Positions 14,994-22,337 of a DNA stretch of 30,781 nt are shown piece after piece. The notes below the pieces were generated by a model that saw nothing but the letters and a program-made list of their open reading frames with translations, was not told where the DNA came from and ran no database searches. Position numbers and translations under genes: made by a program. Numbering within the stretch: position 1 is the stretch's first letter; each line of letters opens with the position of its first letter. The stretch is from a virus, in IMG/VR virus record IMGVR_UViG_3300027906_002743, positions 1 to 30,781 of that record. The stretch is one strand, 5' to 3'.

Positions 14994-15634
14994 TATTTAA
15001 ACTCCCAATTCAAAGCGTTTGTACAGATGGGGAACTGTTGTTTGAAGATCTGTCTTACCTCATGTACTAAATCCATATGTTCTTTCTGAGTACCATGTGC
15101 AGACCTCAATTCTATATAGTGGATCCAAGACCGTACACTACCTGTCATATAGATTCGGGTAGGTGTTGCTAACGGGAGAACAAATCTCGCACATTCCTTC
15201 GCAATACCTGAAGCGAGGAGTTCATTGTAAAGATCCATCGCTTCAACGAAATGCTCTGCAATCTTTTCTTCAAGGTCTTGCTTCTTGTTCGGTGGTACGT
15301 CATCTATACTATTCTGCCTATTCTTGGTGTCCTGATGTCTTAAATCAAACATGGGAATCTCATCTGCTAACAGATTAGTGTCAGCATATCTCTGTGAGAA
15401 TTCTTGGAATGTAAAAGAACGGTGTCTTAGAATCTGAGCAGCGAGACCTCTAGTTGTCTCTATCTCTACTGTCATGTGAGCCTGCTCGAACACGGACCAA
15501 TGACCATGCTTTATGCAATAACCTAACAATCCTGCTACTGCTGGATTTGACTGGTTGTTTGGATTGCTCACTCTTGCTACGTACCCCATCGTCTCTTCTG
15601 CCTTTGGGGTCACTGTCACTAGCTTTACGTTCAT
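14993..15634 (-). CDS. thyX: Flavin-dependent thymidylate synthase
   Basis: 213 residues. ThyX signature RHRSFTFQEFSQRY (70-83, RHRxxSxxxxSxRY class with Thr at the third position), VEIETTRGLAAQILRHR before it and a C-terminal RSWIHYIELRSAHGTQKE substrate loop. Makes dTMP from dUMP using methylene-THF, NADPH and FAD. Confidence 0.93.
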   Translation of the reverse strand: MNVKLVTVTPKAEETMGYVARVSNPNNQSNPAVAGLLGYCIKHGHWSVFEQAHMTVEIETTRGLAAQILRHRSFTFQEFSQRYADTNLLADEIPMFDLRHQDTKNRQNSIDDVPPNKKQDLEEKIAEHFVEAMDLYNELLASGIAKECARFVLPLATPTRIYMTGSVRSWIHYIELRSAHGTQKEHMDLVHEVRQIFKQQFPICTNALNWEFK

Positions 15635-15755
15635 CTTTTTTTAATTTCTCACGTTTTTTAATAAACTTAGCATACATCACTTCCTGTTTGGTATACCAAT
15701 CAGGATGTTTCTTCGCTAATTTGATGATTTTCTTGGCTGCCTTCTTGTCCTTCAT
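15450..15755 (-). CDS. Small basic protein overlapping thyX
   Basis: 101 residues from the ATG at 15755 (MKDKKAAKKIIKLAKKHPDW). Very Lys/Arg-rich helical N-terminus (KQEVMYAKFIKKREKLKK), then a low-complexity Ser/Lys/Arg tail encoded across the thyX start (185-base overlap). The part ahead of thyX looks like a real conserved small gene; the long tail may be incidental. A TTG at 15779 is an alternative start. Could bind nucleic acid. Confidence 0.5.
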   Translation of the reverse strand: MKDKKAAKKIIKLAKKHPDWYTKQEVMYAKFIKKREKLKKDERKASDSDPKGRRDDGVRSKSEQSKQPVKSSSSRIVRLLHKAWSLVRVRAGSHDSRDRDN

Positions 15756-15975
15756 TTGTGTGTTGGTACATTTGTTCAAACAAGGTATCTGCTAATCCAT
15801 CCAAATCGTAATTCTCAGGGTTCTCATTAAAAAGGAAATCGTCTTGTTTCTTTGCCTTTACAGCAAAAAGATTATTGACTTCCTTTGAGATAAGCTCTGG
15901 TATCGAAATTTCCTGGAGAAACTGTGCCTCCTGTGAATCCGATGGCTTTGAGCCGTTTTGATCCGAGTTTGTCAT
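15700..15975 (-). CDS. Hypothetical acidic protein
   Basis: 91 residues, acidic with Gln/Ser-rich ends; middle ISIPELISKEVNNLFAVKAK and NYDLDGLADTLFEQMYQ helices. No family recognised. Overlaps the neighbours by 56 and 104 bases. Confidence 0.55.
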   Translation of the reverse strand: MTNSDQNGSKPSDSQEAQFLQEISIPELISKEVNNLFAVKAKKQDDFLFNENPENYDLDGLADTLFEQMYQHTNEGQEGSQENHQISEETS

Positions 15976-16192
15976 AATAGCAATCGAAAATGTCTACTTT
16001 ACTACCCATTACAACGTCGTAATGATCGTCATAATGTTCTTCACCCTTTTTCATATCTAAGTAATGAACTAGATGTGCTGTCGTAGGTAGTTTTTTATTC
16101 TGTGCGGTCTGCAAATCACATGCAACATGCAATACAGTAACACGATATTTATCTTTTGCTTCAGCGACAGCATCATTGCTGTCCCAGATCAT
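15872..16192 (-). CDS. Conserved cyanophage protein, unknown
   Basis: 106 residues; alpha/beta pattern with YRVTVLHVACDL (16-27), HYDVVMGSKVDIFDCYYDKL and KLGSKRLKAIGFTGG. No catalytic motif recognised. ATGA overlap with the upstream DUF6433-like gene. Confidence 0.6.
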   Translation of the reverse strand: MIWDSNDAVAEAKDKYRVTVLHVACDLQTAQNKKLPTTAHLVHYLDMKKGEEHYDDHYDVVMGSKVDIFDCYYDKLGSKRLKAIGFTGGTVSPGNFDTRAYLKGSQ

Positions 16193-16644
16193 CCCCTATT
16201 CCCCCATTCAATCTGTGGGAAAGCTTCAGATACAACCTGTTTAGTAACTCTATACTTGGATTGAATATCCTTGTTACAGGCAGAAACTAAAAGATCTGCT
16301 TCATCATGATGAAGACCTTCTAAAAGTTGAACAAACATTTGTTCACGCTTCATACCTTTGATAGAACTATCTCCACCCTTGAAGAACCTATACAGTCCAC
16401 GATACTCATGTGTTAAACGAGTATGCTCTGTCCCTGCGGGTGCATCATTAGGTGTAAATGGTACTTCACCAGGTGGTAGAAGAAATTCTAATGTTTCGTC
16501 AAAATTAATGATTAAGATTGCACGTAAAGCATCTTGATTGTACTCCTGAAGAAGTTCTACCTTCTCTGCCTTAGTTTTAGCAGAGGAGACCTTCTGGAGA
16601 ATCTCAGTTACTAGTGCATCATTTGGTAATTTTCTTGGTGCCAT
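16189..16644 (-). CDS. DUF6433-like T4-type phage protein
   Basis: 151 residues starting MAPRKLPNDALVTEILQKVS. AKTKAEKVELLQEYNQDALR and ILIINFDETLEFLLPPGEVP followed by YRGLYRFFKGGDSSIKGMKR fit a conserved protein of cyanophages and T4 relatives (DUF6433, from memory). LLVSACNKDI (116-125) precedes a short C-terminal region. Function unknown; probably binds nucleic acid or a polymerase, but that is a guess. Confidence 0.65.
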   Translation of the reverse strand: MAPRKLPNDALVTEILQKVSSAKTKAEKVELLQEYNQDALRAILIINFDETLEFLLPPGEVPFTPNDAPAGTEHTRLTHEYRGLYRFFKGGDSSIKGMKREQMFVQLLEGLHHDEADLLVSACNKDIQSKYRVTKQVVSEAFPQIEWGNRG

Positions 16645-16672
16645 TTCAATTCACTATTTGTTTAATATTATA

Positions 16673-16912
16673 TCACTCCTCGGCATCTTCGTCAAGGTAA
16701 TCGTCAATATCTGCAAATTTCACTGCAAGCAGTTCTTCTTGGATATATGCCCCATTACCATCTAAGAATTCGGGGTGAAGGTTGTTCATCTGTCGCTTGA
16801 GCGTATGGGTGTCTACAGTTGATTTGTAGATCCATCCGATTACTGCTCCTAACACTAGGGTAAAGAGCATTCCCGCTGCGGAGAAAAAAAGAATTACGTT
16901 AGTTTCCATCAT
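16673..16912 (-). CDS. Single-pass membrane protein, unknown
   Basis: 79 residues. One N-terminal membrane helix (about 5-29, VILFFSAAGMLFTLVLGAVI) and an acidic cytoplasmic tail ending DDYLDEDAEE. ATGATG start; the preceding small ORF stops inside it. Confidence 0.6.
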   Translation of the reverse strand: MMETNVILFFSAAGMLFTLVLGAVIGWIYKSTVDTHTLKRQMNNLHPEFLDGNGAYIQEELLAVKFADIDDYLDEDAEE

Positions 16913-17019
16913 GGTCCTTGCTTAATGTCTATTCTAACACGAATGAACCAGTTTATCAACGGGAACGTTCGATCAAACCAACTTGGTGTTGCTGGAACCC
17001 TCCTGCTTCTTGGAAGCAT
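16909..17019 (-). CDS. Possible 36-residue basic peptide
   Basis: ATG at 17019 with AGAGG just upstream and AAAGG at about -14; product MLPRSRRVPATPSWFDRTFP then a hydrophobic stretch. The stop TGA overlaps the next start (ATGA), the coupling pattern used throughout the window. It fills an otherwise empty 120-base gap. Too short for certainty. Confidence 0.35.
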   Translation of the reverse strand: MLPRSRRVPATPSWFDRTFPLINWFIRVRIDIKQGP

Positions 17020-17032
17020 AACCTCTATACCT

Positions 17033-17371
17033 TTATTTAGAACCTGTTCTCTTGCCCTTGGTTTGCTTGTAGTTTTCGGCATCATTTAGTATTTTGTTTA
17101 AGTAATCTCGAATCTTCCTTGCTTCAGATCTTGTCCAATTTGGATATGCCTCCCTCATTTCAGGATGACCTCCCTCTATTAAGAGGTCAAGGTCTTCTAA
17201 GGTGCATTTAATATTCTGAGCAGTTCCACTCTCGATAAAGTCTATTATATCACGTTTGGTTAGATTATTCTCGACCAAATAATCATACATCTTAAAGGTA
17301 TGCTTATGTGCGAACATTGCATCATCAACGACTTTTTCAACTATGTCAATCAGTACGTCTTCCTTTTCCAT
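17033..17371 (-). CDS. Conserved cyanophage protein, unknown
   Basis: 112 residues, mostly helical and charged. MYDYLVENNLTKRDIIDFIE and PNWTRSEARKIRDYLNKIL segments; basic C-terminus KQTKGKRTGSK. No domain recognised. TAATG overlap with the glutaredoxin gene. Confidence 0.6.
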   Translation of the reverse strand: MEKEDVLIDIVEKVVDDAMFAHKHTFKMYDYLVENNLTKRDIIDFIESGTAQNIKCTLEDLDLLIEGGHPEMREAYPNWTRSEARKIRDYLNKILNDAENYKQTKGKRTGSK

Positions 17372-17607
17372 TATACCATGTTGTTTTCCTTAAGGTACCT
17401 AACTGTTTCACTGCAACCACCGAGTTTTTGACCATTAAGAACGACCTGAGGAAAAGTAGAACCTTCCCCAAACTCGCCATAGAATCCCTTACGATCAAAT
17501 TGCTTCCCTAGCTTATATTCAACATAATTGAGTTTTGCTAACCTAAGCACTTCTGTAACTTGAGTGCAAAACGGGCACCCATCCTTAGAAAAAACTGTGA
17601 AATTCAT
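17371..17607 (-). CDS. Glutaredoxin
   Basis: 78 residues from the ATG at 17607. Active site C11-P-F-C14 in SKDGCPFCTQV, cis-proline segment TFPQVVLNG and C-terminal GGCSETVRYL, all standard for dithiol glutaredoxins. Could donate electrons to ribonucleotide reductase or repair oxidised thiols. Overlaps the transporter stop by four bases. Confidence 0.88.
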   Translation of the reverse strand: MNFTVFSKDGCPFCTQVTEVLRLAKLNYVEYKLGKQFDRKGFYGEFGEGSTFPQVVLNGQKLGGCSETVRYLKENNMV

Positions 17608-18632
17608 ACGACAAACGTTGTTAAAAATGCATATGCAATTAACCAAGCACAAAGACCACCTACAACCTTGTAATACTTACGAATAGGTGTACCAAAGTAC
17701 TGTTGTCCAATCATCAAACACTTATGTGCTGGAGATAGGAGATATCCAGAATATTCTGTTGCCAGAAACCAGACGAGATATTTATCACCAAAAATCAAGA
17801 CTAGCGCAGATGTCATACCAGCATACTTTCCAGATGACCCCATAATCCATGCTGCAATGGTTGCAACGATAGAAACAGGTATAATCATAGAAGGATCCGC
17901 TGACTTAAGATATGCCATTACTGGTTCCTTAATCTGCCCTACAACCCCTCCAAGAGCGAGTACAACAGTCGCAATAATAGCGAATTTACCATCTAAGTAC
18001 TTACCCCAATTCCAGTCTTTACAGAGGATACTGTAGTAACATGCCATTGCTGCAAACCAAGGGAAAAAGAAGATTGCACCACTTTTACCAGTTGCAAGTA
18101 AGAACCATAATGTACCAATAAAAGGTGCCCAACCACGTAATGCCCTAATTGGGTCAAAATCACGAATATTGCTCAAATCGGGAACTACCGATCTTGCGTC
18201 AACTTTGGAAAATATGTACCACCACGTATATGCCAAACATATGGTAAGTGGAACTATCGTATATTGAAGAAATCCCCAATATGTGATTCCAAGTGCTGCC
18301 ATCGGCAATGCGACGGTTTTCTCCAATGGAGACCACCAGTAATAGTGATGAGTACTCAAATAGTCAATAATACCAAAAGCACTCCTTTTCCTCTTATCTG
18401 GTGGTGCTATGGCATCCAATAAAGGTGCAGATAACGCTACTCTGCCTGGAATCGGCAAAACACCCCCAAATATGGAAGTGAGAATAATGAGTATTCTGTT
18501 ATCTCGAACATATCGCTTAATTAGCGAATATACGTCATCTAGGACGTGGTATTGACGAATAAAACCGCCTAAAATCATAATTCCAAAGATATACCCCATA
18601 TAAAGCTCTTTGGATAATATAGATTCGATCAT
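17604..18632 (-). CDS. Polytopic membrane transporter (DUF401-like)
   Basis: 342 residues with about ten hydrophobic segments. GGVLPIPGRVALSAPLLDAI (56-75) closely fits the P-x-P-G-x-x-x-SAP motif of the DUF401 family; WWSPLEKTVALPMAALG follows. A second half of similar size ends with GSSGKYAGMTSALVLIFGD. DUF401 belongs to the ion-transporter-like proteins; the substrate is unknown. ATGA overlaps with the glutaredoxin and with the following small membrane gene. Confidence 0.7.
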   Translation of the reverse strand: MIESILSKELYMGYIFGIMILGGFIRQYHVLDDVYSLIKRYVRDNRILIILTSIFGGVLPIPGRVALSAPLLDAIAPPDKRKRSAFGIIDYLSTHHYYWWSPLEKTVALPMAALGITYWGFLQYTIVPLTICLAYTWWYIFSKVDARSVVPDLSNIRDFDPIRALRGWAPFIGTLWFLLATGKSGAIFFFPWFAAMACYYSILCKDWNWGKYLDGKFAIIATVVLALGGVVGQIKEPVMAYLKSADPSMIIPVSIVATIAAWIMGSSGKYAGMTSALVLIFGDKYLVWFLATEYSGYLLSPAHKCLMIGQQYFGTPIRKYYKVVGGLCAWLIAYAFLTTFVV

Positions 18633-18913
18633 TTCTTAGTAATCCACCGAGGTAAGTAAAATATCAACCAGGCGAGTGTCCAGAAGGTTGCTAATACCAT
18701 TATATGTAAAACTCTATGAGAGTTGACTATTAATCCACAAGTTACAAATGATATCCATAACCAATCTAAGGTGCCATGCAGTCTCCACCACAACTTATCA
18801 CCTAACTTCTTCATCACCTTATCTCTAAGTCTAGCGAAGAATGGTGATACATGTCGCATCATCACGAATCCCTCATTGAGGAACATTAATGTAAATCCTA
18901 TCCAAAAAATCAT
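18629..18913 (-). CDS. Small membrane protein next to the transporter
   Basis: 94 residues with a hydrophobic N-terminus (MIFWIGFTLMFLNEGFVMM) and two further hydrophobic segments (49-64, 70-87). RRLHGTLDW lies between. ATGA overlap with the transporter suggests a partner subunit or DUF-type accessory. No family recognised. Confidence 0.6.
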   Translation of the reverse strand: MIFWIGFTLMFLNEGFVMMRHVSPFFARLRDKVMKKLGDKLWWRLHGTLDWLWISFVTCGLIVNSHRVLHIMVLATFWTLAWLIFYLPRWITKK

Positions 18914-18928
18914 AAAAAGGTATTTCGC

Positions 18929-18983
18929 AAAAAATTGCCTGAATTTTTTTCCCGACTTTTTTTGAAACTAAAAGTCGATTTTA
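18929..18983 (-). repeat. Intergenic hairpin element, copy 1
   Basis: On the minus strand, right after the stop of the 18981 gene: CGACTTTT-loop-AAAAGTCG hairpin, then GGGAAAAAAATTC and AATTTTTTG, with the A and T tracts able to pair. A second copy with the same order lies at 24485-24541. It occupies the space before the next gene (18913). Possible terminator, processing or regulatory site. Confidence 0.5.
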
Positions 18984-19220
18984 CCTGACGAAACGGTCTG
19001 TGTCAAGTTCTGCAGTATCTAGCTGATCTTTAAGTAGTTCTTTCTCAGGGATGATCCTTTTGTCATCAGATTCATACGGTGGGGCAATTAACTCAGCGTA
19101 TGATAAGATGTCAGGTGGTGCAGAACCACCTATTACGGCAGCTCCTGTTGCTGCGATCCCCACCGAAAGAGTAGTTGCTACCAAGATCGCTTCTGTGAGT
19201 TCCAGTAGTTCAACAATCAT
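18981..19220 (-). CDS. Small membrane protein, unknown
   Basis: 79 residues. Hydrophobic N-terminal half (about 5-32, ILVATTLSVGIAATGAAVIG) and an acidic, Pro/Asp/Lys-rich C-terminal tail. A terminator precedes it, so it may have its own promoter; none is obvious. Confidence 0.6.
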   Translation of the reverse strand: MIVELLELTEAILVATTLSVGIAATGAAVIGGSAPPDILSYAELIAPPYESDDKRIIPEKELLKDQLDTAELDTDRFVR

Positions 19221-19252
19221 CGTTCTTTTGAGAGATACTCATATTATACAGC

Positions 19253-19275
19253 AAAAAGAGGGTCATGTGACCCTT
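19253..19275 (-). terminator. Intrinsic terminator
   Basis: Minus strand: perfect stem AGGGTCA/TGACCCT with a CA loop, followed by CTTTTT. Placed directly after the 19286-19486 gene. Confidence 0.75.
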
Positions 19276-19285
19276 GTGTACCAGT

Positions 19286-19486
19286 TTACCAACTGTCCTC
19301 CTGTAATTTCTTTACCCACTCCTTACGTCCACAGTATCCATGAGCATCACCTGTCTCCATATTTGTATGCTCATTGATATGCATGATCTCAATCATAAGA
19401 AAGAAACCAAGACACATCATCGGTAACATAAACAATGGATGTCCAAATGTTTCACAAAATTCCTTATAGTAATCTTCAAATTTCAT
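19286..19486 (-). CDS. Small membrane protein, unknown
   Basis: 66 residues. Central membrane helix (about 17-33, PLFMLPMMCLGFFLMIEIM), then NEHTNMETGDAHGYCGRKEW. Flanked by terminators on both sides (19253-19275 and 19500-19526), so transcribed as a single gene or by read-through. Confidence 0.6.
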   Translation of the reverse strand: MKFEDYYKEFCETFGHPLFMLPMMCLGFFLMIEIMHINEHTNMETGDAHGYCGRKEWVKKLQEDSW

Positions 19487-19499
19487 GGCATTTCAGCAT

Positions 19500-19526
19500 T
19501 AAAAAAGGGAACCCGAAGGTTCCCTT
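19500..19526 (-). terminator. Strong intrinsic terminator after the outer-membrane protein gene
   Basis: Minus strand: AAGGGAACC-TTCG-GGTTCCCTT, a 9-bp perfect stem with TTCG tetraloop, followed by TTTTAA. It closes the monocistronic beta-barrel gene. Confidence 0.85.
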
Positions 19527-19548
19527 ATAATTATATCACTTTCTGTTA

Positions 19549-19932
19549 TCAGAATGTGAACTTAACTCCAGCTTTTGCTCCCCAGTTAACTAGAGAATCG
19601 CCAGTAGCATCTTCATCAGTAGCACCAGATAGTTCTCCGTATACGCTAGTAGCGTCAGAGATGCTGTAAGAAGCACCTGCCTTACCAGAGAAGTCTAGGT
19701 CTGAATCACCAGCAGCTTCAGTATGGTTGACCTGTGGTCCACCTTGTACGTAGTAAGCTACTTTGCCTTCGCCGCCTTCGTATCCAACGTGGATATCGGT
19801 AGCTGCAGAAGAATATGCTCCATCAGGATATGAGAGGTTGCTCTCAACGTTCACATAAGGACCAGCAAAAGCGGCACCAGCGAGAAGGAATGGAGATGCT
19901 GCTACTGCAGCGATTGTTGATTTGATTGACAT
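19549..19932 (-). CDS. Small outer-membrane beta-barrel-like protein with signal peptide
   Basis: 127 residues. Signal peptide 1-23 (MSIKSTIAAVAASPFLLAGA then AFA cleavage). The mature part has alternating strands rich in Gly, Ser, Tyr and Asp (KVAYYVQGGPQVNH, GKAGASYSISDATSVYGELS) and ends in GAKAGVKFTF; a C-terminal Phe is the usual BAM recognition feature. Small porin-like barrels of this kind are a cyanobacterial outer-membrane type. It has its own promoter (20051-20084), a structured leader and a strong terminator, so it is an independently controlled single gene. Roles such as altering permeability or receptor masking are guesses. Confidence 0.7.
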   Translation of the reverse strand: MSIKSTIAAVAASPFLLAGAAFAGPYVNVESNLSYPDGAYSSAATDIHVGYEGGEGKVAYYVQGGPQVNHTEAAGDSDLDFSGKAGASYSISDATSVYGELSGATDEDATGDSLVNWGAKAGVKFTF

Positions 19933-19957
19933 GATTGTTTTTTAAGTGTCTCGCAAG

Positions 19958-20049
19958 AAAAAATCCTGCGGATGATAGACCCCCCGACAGGGATCTTTTA
20001 TACATCTTCGCAGGGTACGATTCTTTCGGGCCTGACTTAGTTGTAATAT
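19958..20049 (-). ncRNA. Structured leader or small RNA upstream of the beta-barrel gene
   Basis: No ORF here. From the promoter at 20051-20084 the minus transcript folds into an outer stem CCTGCG/CGCAGG (20014-20009 with 19970-19965) extended by GATG/CATC, an inner stem AGATCCC/GGGGTCT with loop TGTCGG, and ends in ATTTTTTC (19964-19957). This has the form of an intrinsic terminator ahead of the gene: an attenuator, or the 3' end of a 90-nt RNA. The hairpin is seen; the role is inferred. Confidence 0.5.
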
Positions 20050-20050
20050 T

Positions 20051-20084
20051 TATTTATATTACCATGATCTATGTTAGGGGTCAA
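20051..20084 (-). promoter_or_regulatory. Promoter for the beta-barrel gene
   Basis: Minus strand: TTGACC (20084-20079), 17 bases, TAATAT (20061-20056), overlapping a late-type TATAAATA (20058-20051). Host sigma70 and phage late elements are thus combined, as at gp32 and psbA. Confidence 0.6.
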
Positions 20085-20088
20085 GCAC

Positions 20089-20754
20089 CTATGTGACAGT
20101 TTTGGACTCGTCACATACTGTAGCCCAATCAGCAGCAAACAGTGCTAATCCTTTCTCAGTTAAGATATGGTTGTACATTCCCCAGAAAACATCAGGTGGT
20201 ATAGTACAGATATTAGCACCGTATGCAAAGGCAGTGCTTACCTGTCTTACTCCTCTTATAGAGGCAGCTAGCACCTCAGTCTCAAATACATTCTGCTTTG
20301 CAAATACATTATGAATGTCCTTAACAAGGCACAGACCACCAAATGAGTTATCATCCACACGTCCTACGAATGGTGACACATACTTAGCACCTGCTTTAGC
20401 AGCAAGAATCGCTTGTGATGGTGAGAATATAAGAGTAACGTTAACCTTTACACCTGAAGACTTAAGTTGTTTACACACCCATAATCCTTCTGGAGTACAA
20501 GGAACTTTAATAGTTGCCCTATCCTCAAACTTATTAGCAAGTCGTCTGCCCTCCCAGAGCATCATCTCATCGTCACCAACAACTTCCATACTGATGTCTC
20601 TGACACCCATATCGATTAGTTCTTGGTACACATCTTCTGGATTCCTACCACTCTTTCTTATGAGTGTAGGGTTGGTTGTTACACCATCTATCAATCCAGT
20701 TTCAAATGCTGATCGTATAACTTCTACGTCAGCTGAATCTATAAACAGTTTCAT
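20089..20754 (-). CDS. talC: Transaldolase (TalC type)
   Basis: 221 residues, the compact phage/FSA-like type. TTNPTLIRKSG (26-36), Schiff-base Lys83 in ATIKVPCTPEG (80-90), NVTLIFSPSQAILAAKAGAK and YVSPFVGRVDD. Drives the non-oxidative pentose phosphate branch towards ribose for nucleotides. Immediately follows cp12 (TAA-C-ATG), as in other cyanophages where both redirect host carbon away from the Calvin cycle. Confidence 0.94.
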   Translation of the reverse strand: MKLFIDSADVEVIRSAFETGLIDGVTTNPTLIRKSGRNPEDVYQELIDMGVRDISMEVVGDDEMMLWEGRRLANKFEDRATIKVPCTPEGLWVCKQLKSSGVKVNVTLIFSPSQAILAAKAGAKYVSPFVGRVDDNSFGGLCLVKDIHNVFAKQNVFETEVLAASIRGVRQVSTAFAYGANICTIPPDVFWGMYNHILTEKGLALFAADWATVCDESKTVT

Positions 20755-20755
20755 G

Positions 20756-20983
20756 TTAGTCGTCGTATATTAAGCACTCAGGCTCATCAGGGTGTTGGTC
20801 ACAAAATAGTTCGATAGTATTAGGATCGTGATGATCACCTGCATCTATCTCTTCTTTATGGTGCTCTACGTACTCTTCAAGGTCATGTAATTCTTCCTTG
20901 AGGTGACGACGAGCAGCAGGGTTTAATTGTGGATCGTCAAGGAGTTCTTTATCCTTTTCGATATGGTGTTCAATGGTATCCAT
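20756..20983 (-). CDS. cp12: CP12, Calvin cycle inhibitor
   Basis: 75 residues, acidic and mostly disordered/helical. The C-terminal ELFCDQHPDEPECLIYDD keeps the CP12 end: Cys61 and Cys70 form the redox disulfide, with the YDD tail reaching into the GAPDH active site. The N-terminal Cys pair is absent, as in many short forms. CP12 tethers PRK and GAPDH and blocks the Calvin cycle. The neighbouring talC supports the identification. Confidence 0.85.
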   Translation of the reverse strand: MDTIEHHIEKDKELLDDPQLNPAARRHLKEELHDLEEYVEHHKEEIDAGDHHDPNTIELFCDQHPDEPECLIYDD

Positions 20984-21005
20984 ATAAGGGTTCCTCTCTA
21001 CCTAA

Positions 21006-21200
21006 TTATTTAGATTGTTCTACGTCATATTCTATCACAATCTTGCTACTTGAGCGATGTACAGAGTTCAATGTTTCGTACTGATGACATGTACCACCCA
21101 AATCTTTAGCAATCTTGTACAATTCCTCGATCAATTCTTCCTTAGAAGGTTTGATCATGCCCTTAATGAAGGGACTGTCACCCTCAGGTCTATAGATCAT
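21006..21200 (-). CDS. Small hypothetical protein
   Basis: 64 residues; helix SKEELIEELYKIAKDLGG (19-36) and a C-terminal strand KIVIEYDVEQSK. An ATG at 21158 (MIKPSKEEL) is an alternative start. ATGA overlap with pyrE. Confidence 0.55.
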   Translation of the reverse strand: MIYRPEGDSPFIKGMIKPSKEELIEELYKIAKDLGGTCHQYETLNSVHRSSSKIVIEYDVEQSK

Positions 21201-21715
21201 GTGAAGTCATCCAGAGTAAAGAGACTGACTAGTTCAAGGTCGGCATCGGTGAATGGATCTTCGCCATTCTCTCTCCTATCTACGATACATACTACCTTAT
21301 TGACCACGTAACCTGCATCACGTAGTACTTTCACTGCCTTAACTGCACTACCACCTGTAGTCACGACATCCTCAAGGAGTGTCACCACTGTTCCAGTAGG
21401 GAGCAGCGGTCCCTCAATCATTGCTTGAGTACCATATCCCTTAGGTTCCTTACGTACTATAAGAGCATCAAGGTTGGGTGATGTGATAGAGACTCCAGTT
21501 GCTAGTGGGTCACCACCTAAGGTCACACCTGCTACAGCATCACCCTCGCAATGAATCAGCATTGCAGGTGCTATAAGTTTAATGCCCTCATTACTGAGAG
21601 CAACAGGTTTACAATTAATGTAGTGCATACTTGTTGCACCACTTGAGAGAATTATGTCTCCGTATCGGTATTGTTCTCCGAGGAGTTCTCTAAGTCTATT
21701 GGTTCCAGTGGCCAT
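21197..21715 (-). CDS. pyrE: Orotate phosphoribosyltransferase
   Basis: 172 residues. PRPP-binding loop VTLLEDVVTTGGSA (111-124), GDIILSSGATSMHYINCKP (19-37) with the OPRT catalytic start, AGVTLGGDPLA and VRKEPKGYGT (87-96) substrate loop. Makes OMP from orotate. Somewhat short but complete in motifs. Confidence 0.9.
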   Translation of the reverse strand: MATGTNRLRELLGEQYRYGDIILSSGATSMHYINCKPVALSNEGIKLIAPAMLIHCEGDAVAGVTLGGDPLATGVSITSPNLDALIVRKEPKGYGTQAMIEGPLLPTGTVVTLLEDVVTTGGSAVKAVKVLRDAGYVVNKVVCIVDRRENGEDPFTDADLELVSLFTLDDFT

Positions 21716-21789
21716 TCTATAATAATTCTATGTGTACGTTCACCCTTCATGTTAAGGGTTCCTTGTTCATGACTCGTCCAGAGTCCCAT
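21652..21789 (-). CDS. Possible small protein between nuclease and pyrE
   Basis: 45 residues from the ATG at 21789 (MGLWTSHEQGTLNMKGERTH then RIIIEWPLEPIDL). A longer version could start at 21858. It overlaps the nuclease by 23 bases and pyrE by 64, and fills a gap otherwise empty of genes. No family recognised. Confidence 0.45.
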   Translation of the reverse strand: MGLWTSHEQGTLNMKGERTHRIIIEWPLEPIDLENSSENNTDTET

Positions 21790-22231
21790 ACCCTCTCCTA
21801 ATTTCACGGAGTTGCTCAAAGTCTTTCTGCTTAGTTCCTCCATCATACTCCCATGCATAACCTTCAGTGATCATTTGTTCGTTAAGCGACAAAACGCTGT
21901 CCCCGATATAAAGCCACCCAAGTAGGCGACCGTACTTCCCGACACCACCAACAAGTTCAGTCCTAATAGTAAGCTCGTCGTCACCAGCAATGGTGGTATC
22001 CAATTTCTCTTTGAGCCAGTTGGTTGCGTCGATTCCAAGTGCTTTCTCCTCTAAATTACGTGTACGTTTCTCAGGTGTGTCCACCCCAGCTATTCTAACA
22101 CGTTCTTTCTTATAAAGATCAAACCCTAAGTCAATTGTAACATCTATAGTGTCACCATCGAGTACCTTATCAATCTTCGTTACTCTGAAGTTGTAGCAGG
22201 ACTTCCTGCTCGGTGGTATCATCGCTCCCAT
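21767..22231 (-). CDS. Thermonuclease (staphylococcal-nuclease family)
   Basis: 154 residues. VLDGDTIDVTID (23-34), RVRIAGVDTPEKRTR (44-58) with the Arg and Glu catalytic pair, KYGRLLGWLYIG (99-110) and AWEYDGGTK near the C-terminus. Ca-dependent nuclease fold; could recycle host nucleic acid. Residue 4 (MIPPSRKS) is an alternative start, because a small membrane ORF overlaps the 5' end by 62 bases. Confidence 0.85.
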   Translation of the reverse strand: MGAMIPPSRKSCYNFRVTKIDKVLDGDTIDVTIDLGFDLYKKERVRIAGVDTPEKRTRNLEEKALGIDATNWLKEKLDTTIAGDDELTIRTELVGGVGKYGRLLGWLYIGDSVLSLNEQMITEGYAWEYDGGTKQKDFEQLREIRRGYGTLDES

Positions 22232-22337
22232 TTGGCCAAAGTGTATCGTACATCATTATGTAGTAGATGCAAACTCCTACACCTACTAATAATATGGCGA
22301 GCATAATGTTAATTGACCAGACTATATCACTGGACAT
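22170..22337 (-). CDS. Small membrane protein, unknown
   Basis: 55 residues, ATG at 22337, 10 bases inside the petE stop. MSSDIVWSINIMLAILLVGV begins a single membrane helix followed by a polar tail (YDTLWPNGSDDTTEQ). Fills the petE-nuclease gap but shares 62 bases with the nuclease gene. Confidence 0.5.
   Translation of the reverse strand: MSSDIVWSINIMLAILLVGVGVCIYYIMMYDTLWPNGSDDTTEQEVLLQLQSNED

Noticed and set aside
20315-20773. 152-residue plus-strand ORF opposite talC
   Set aside because: Exact antisense to talC with Ser/Thr-rich composition; no support.
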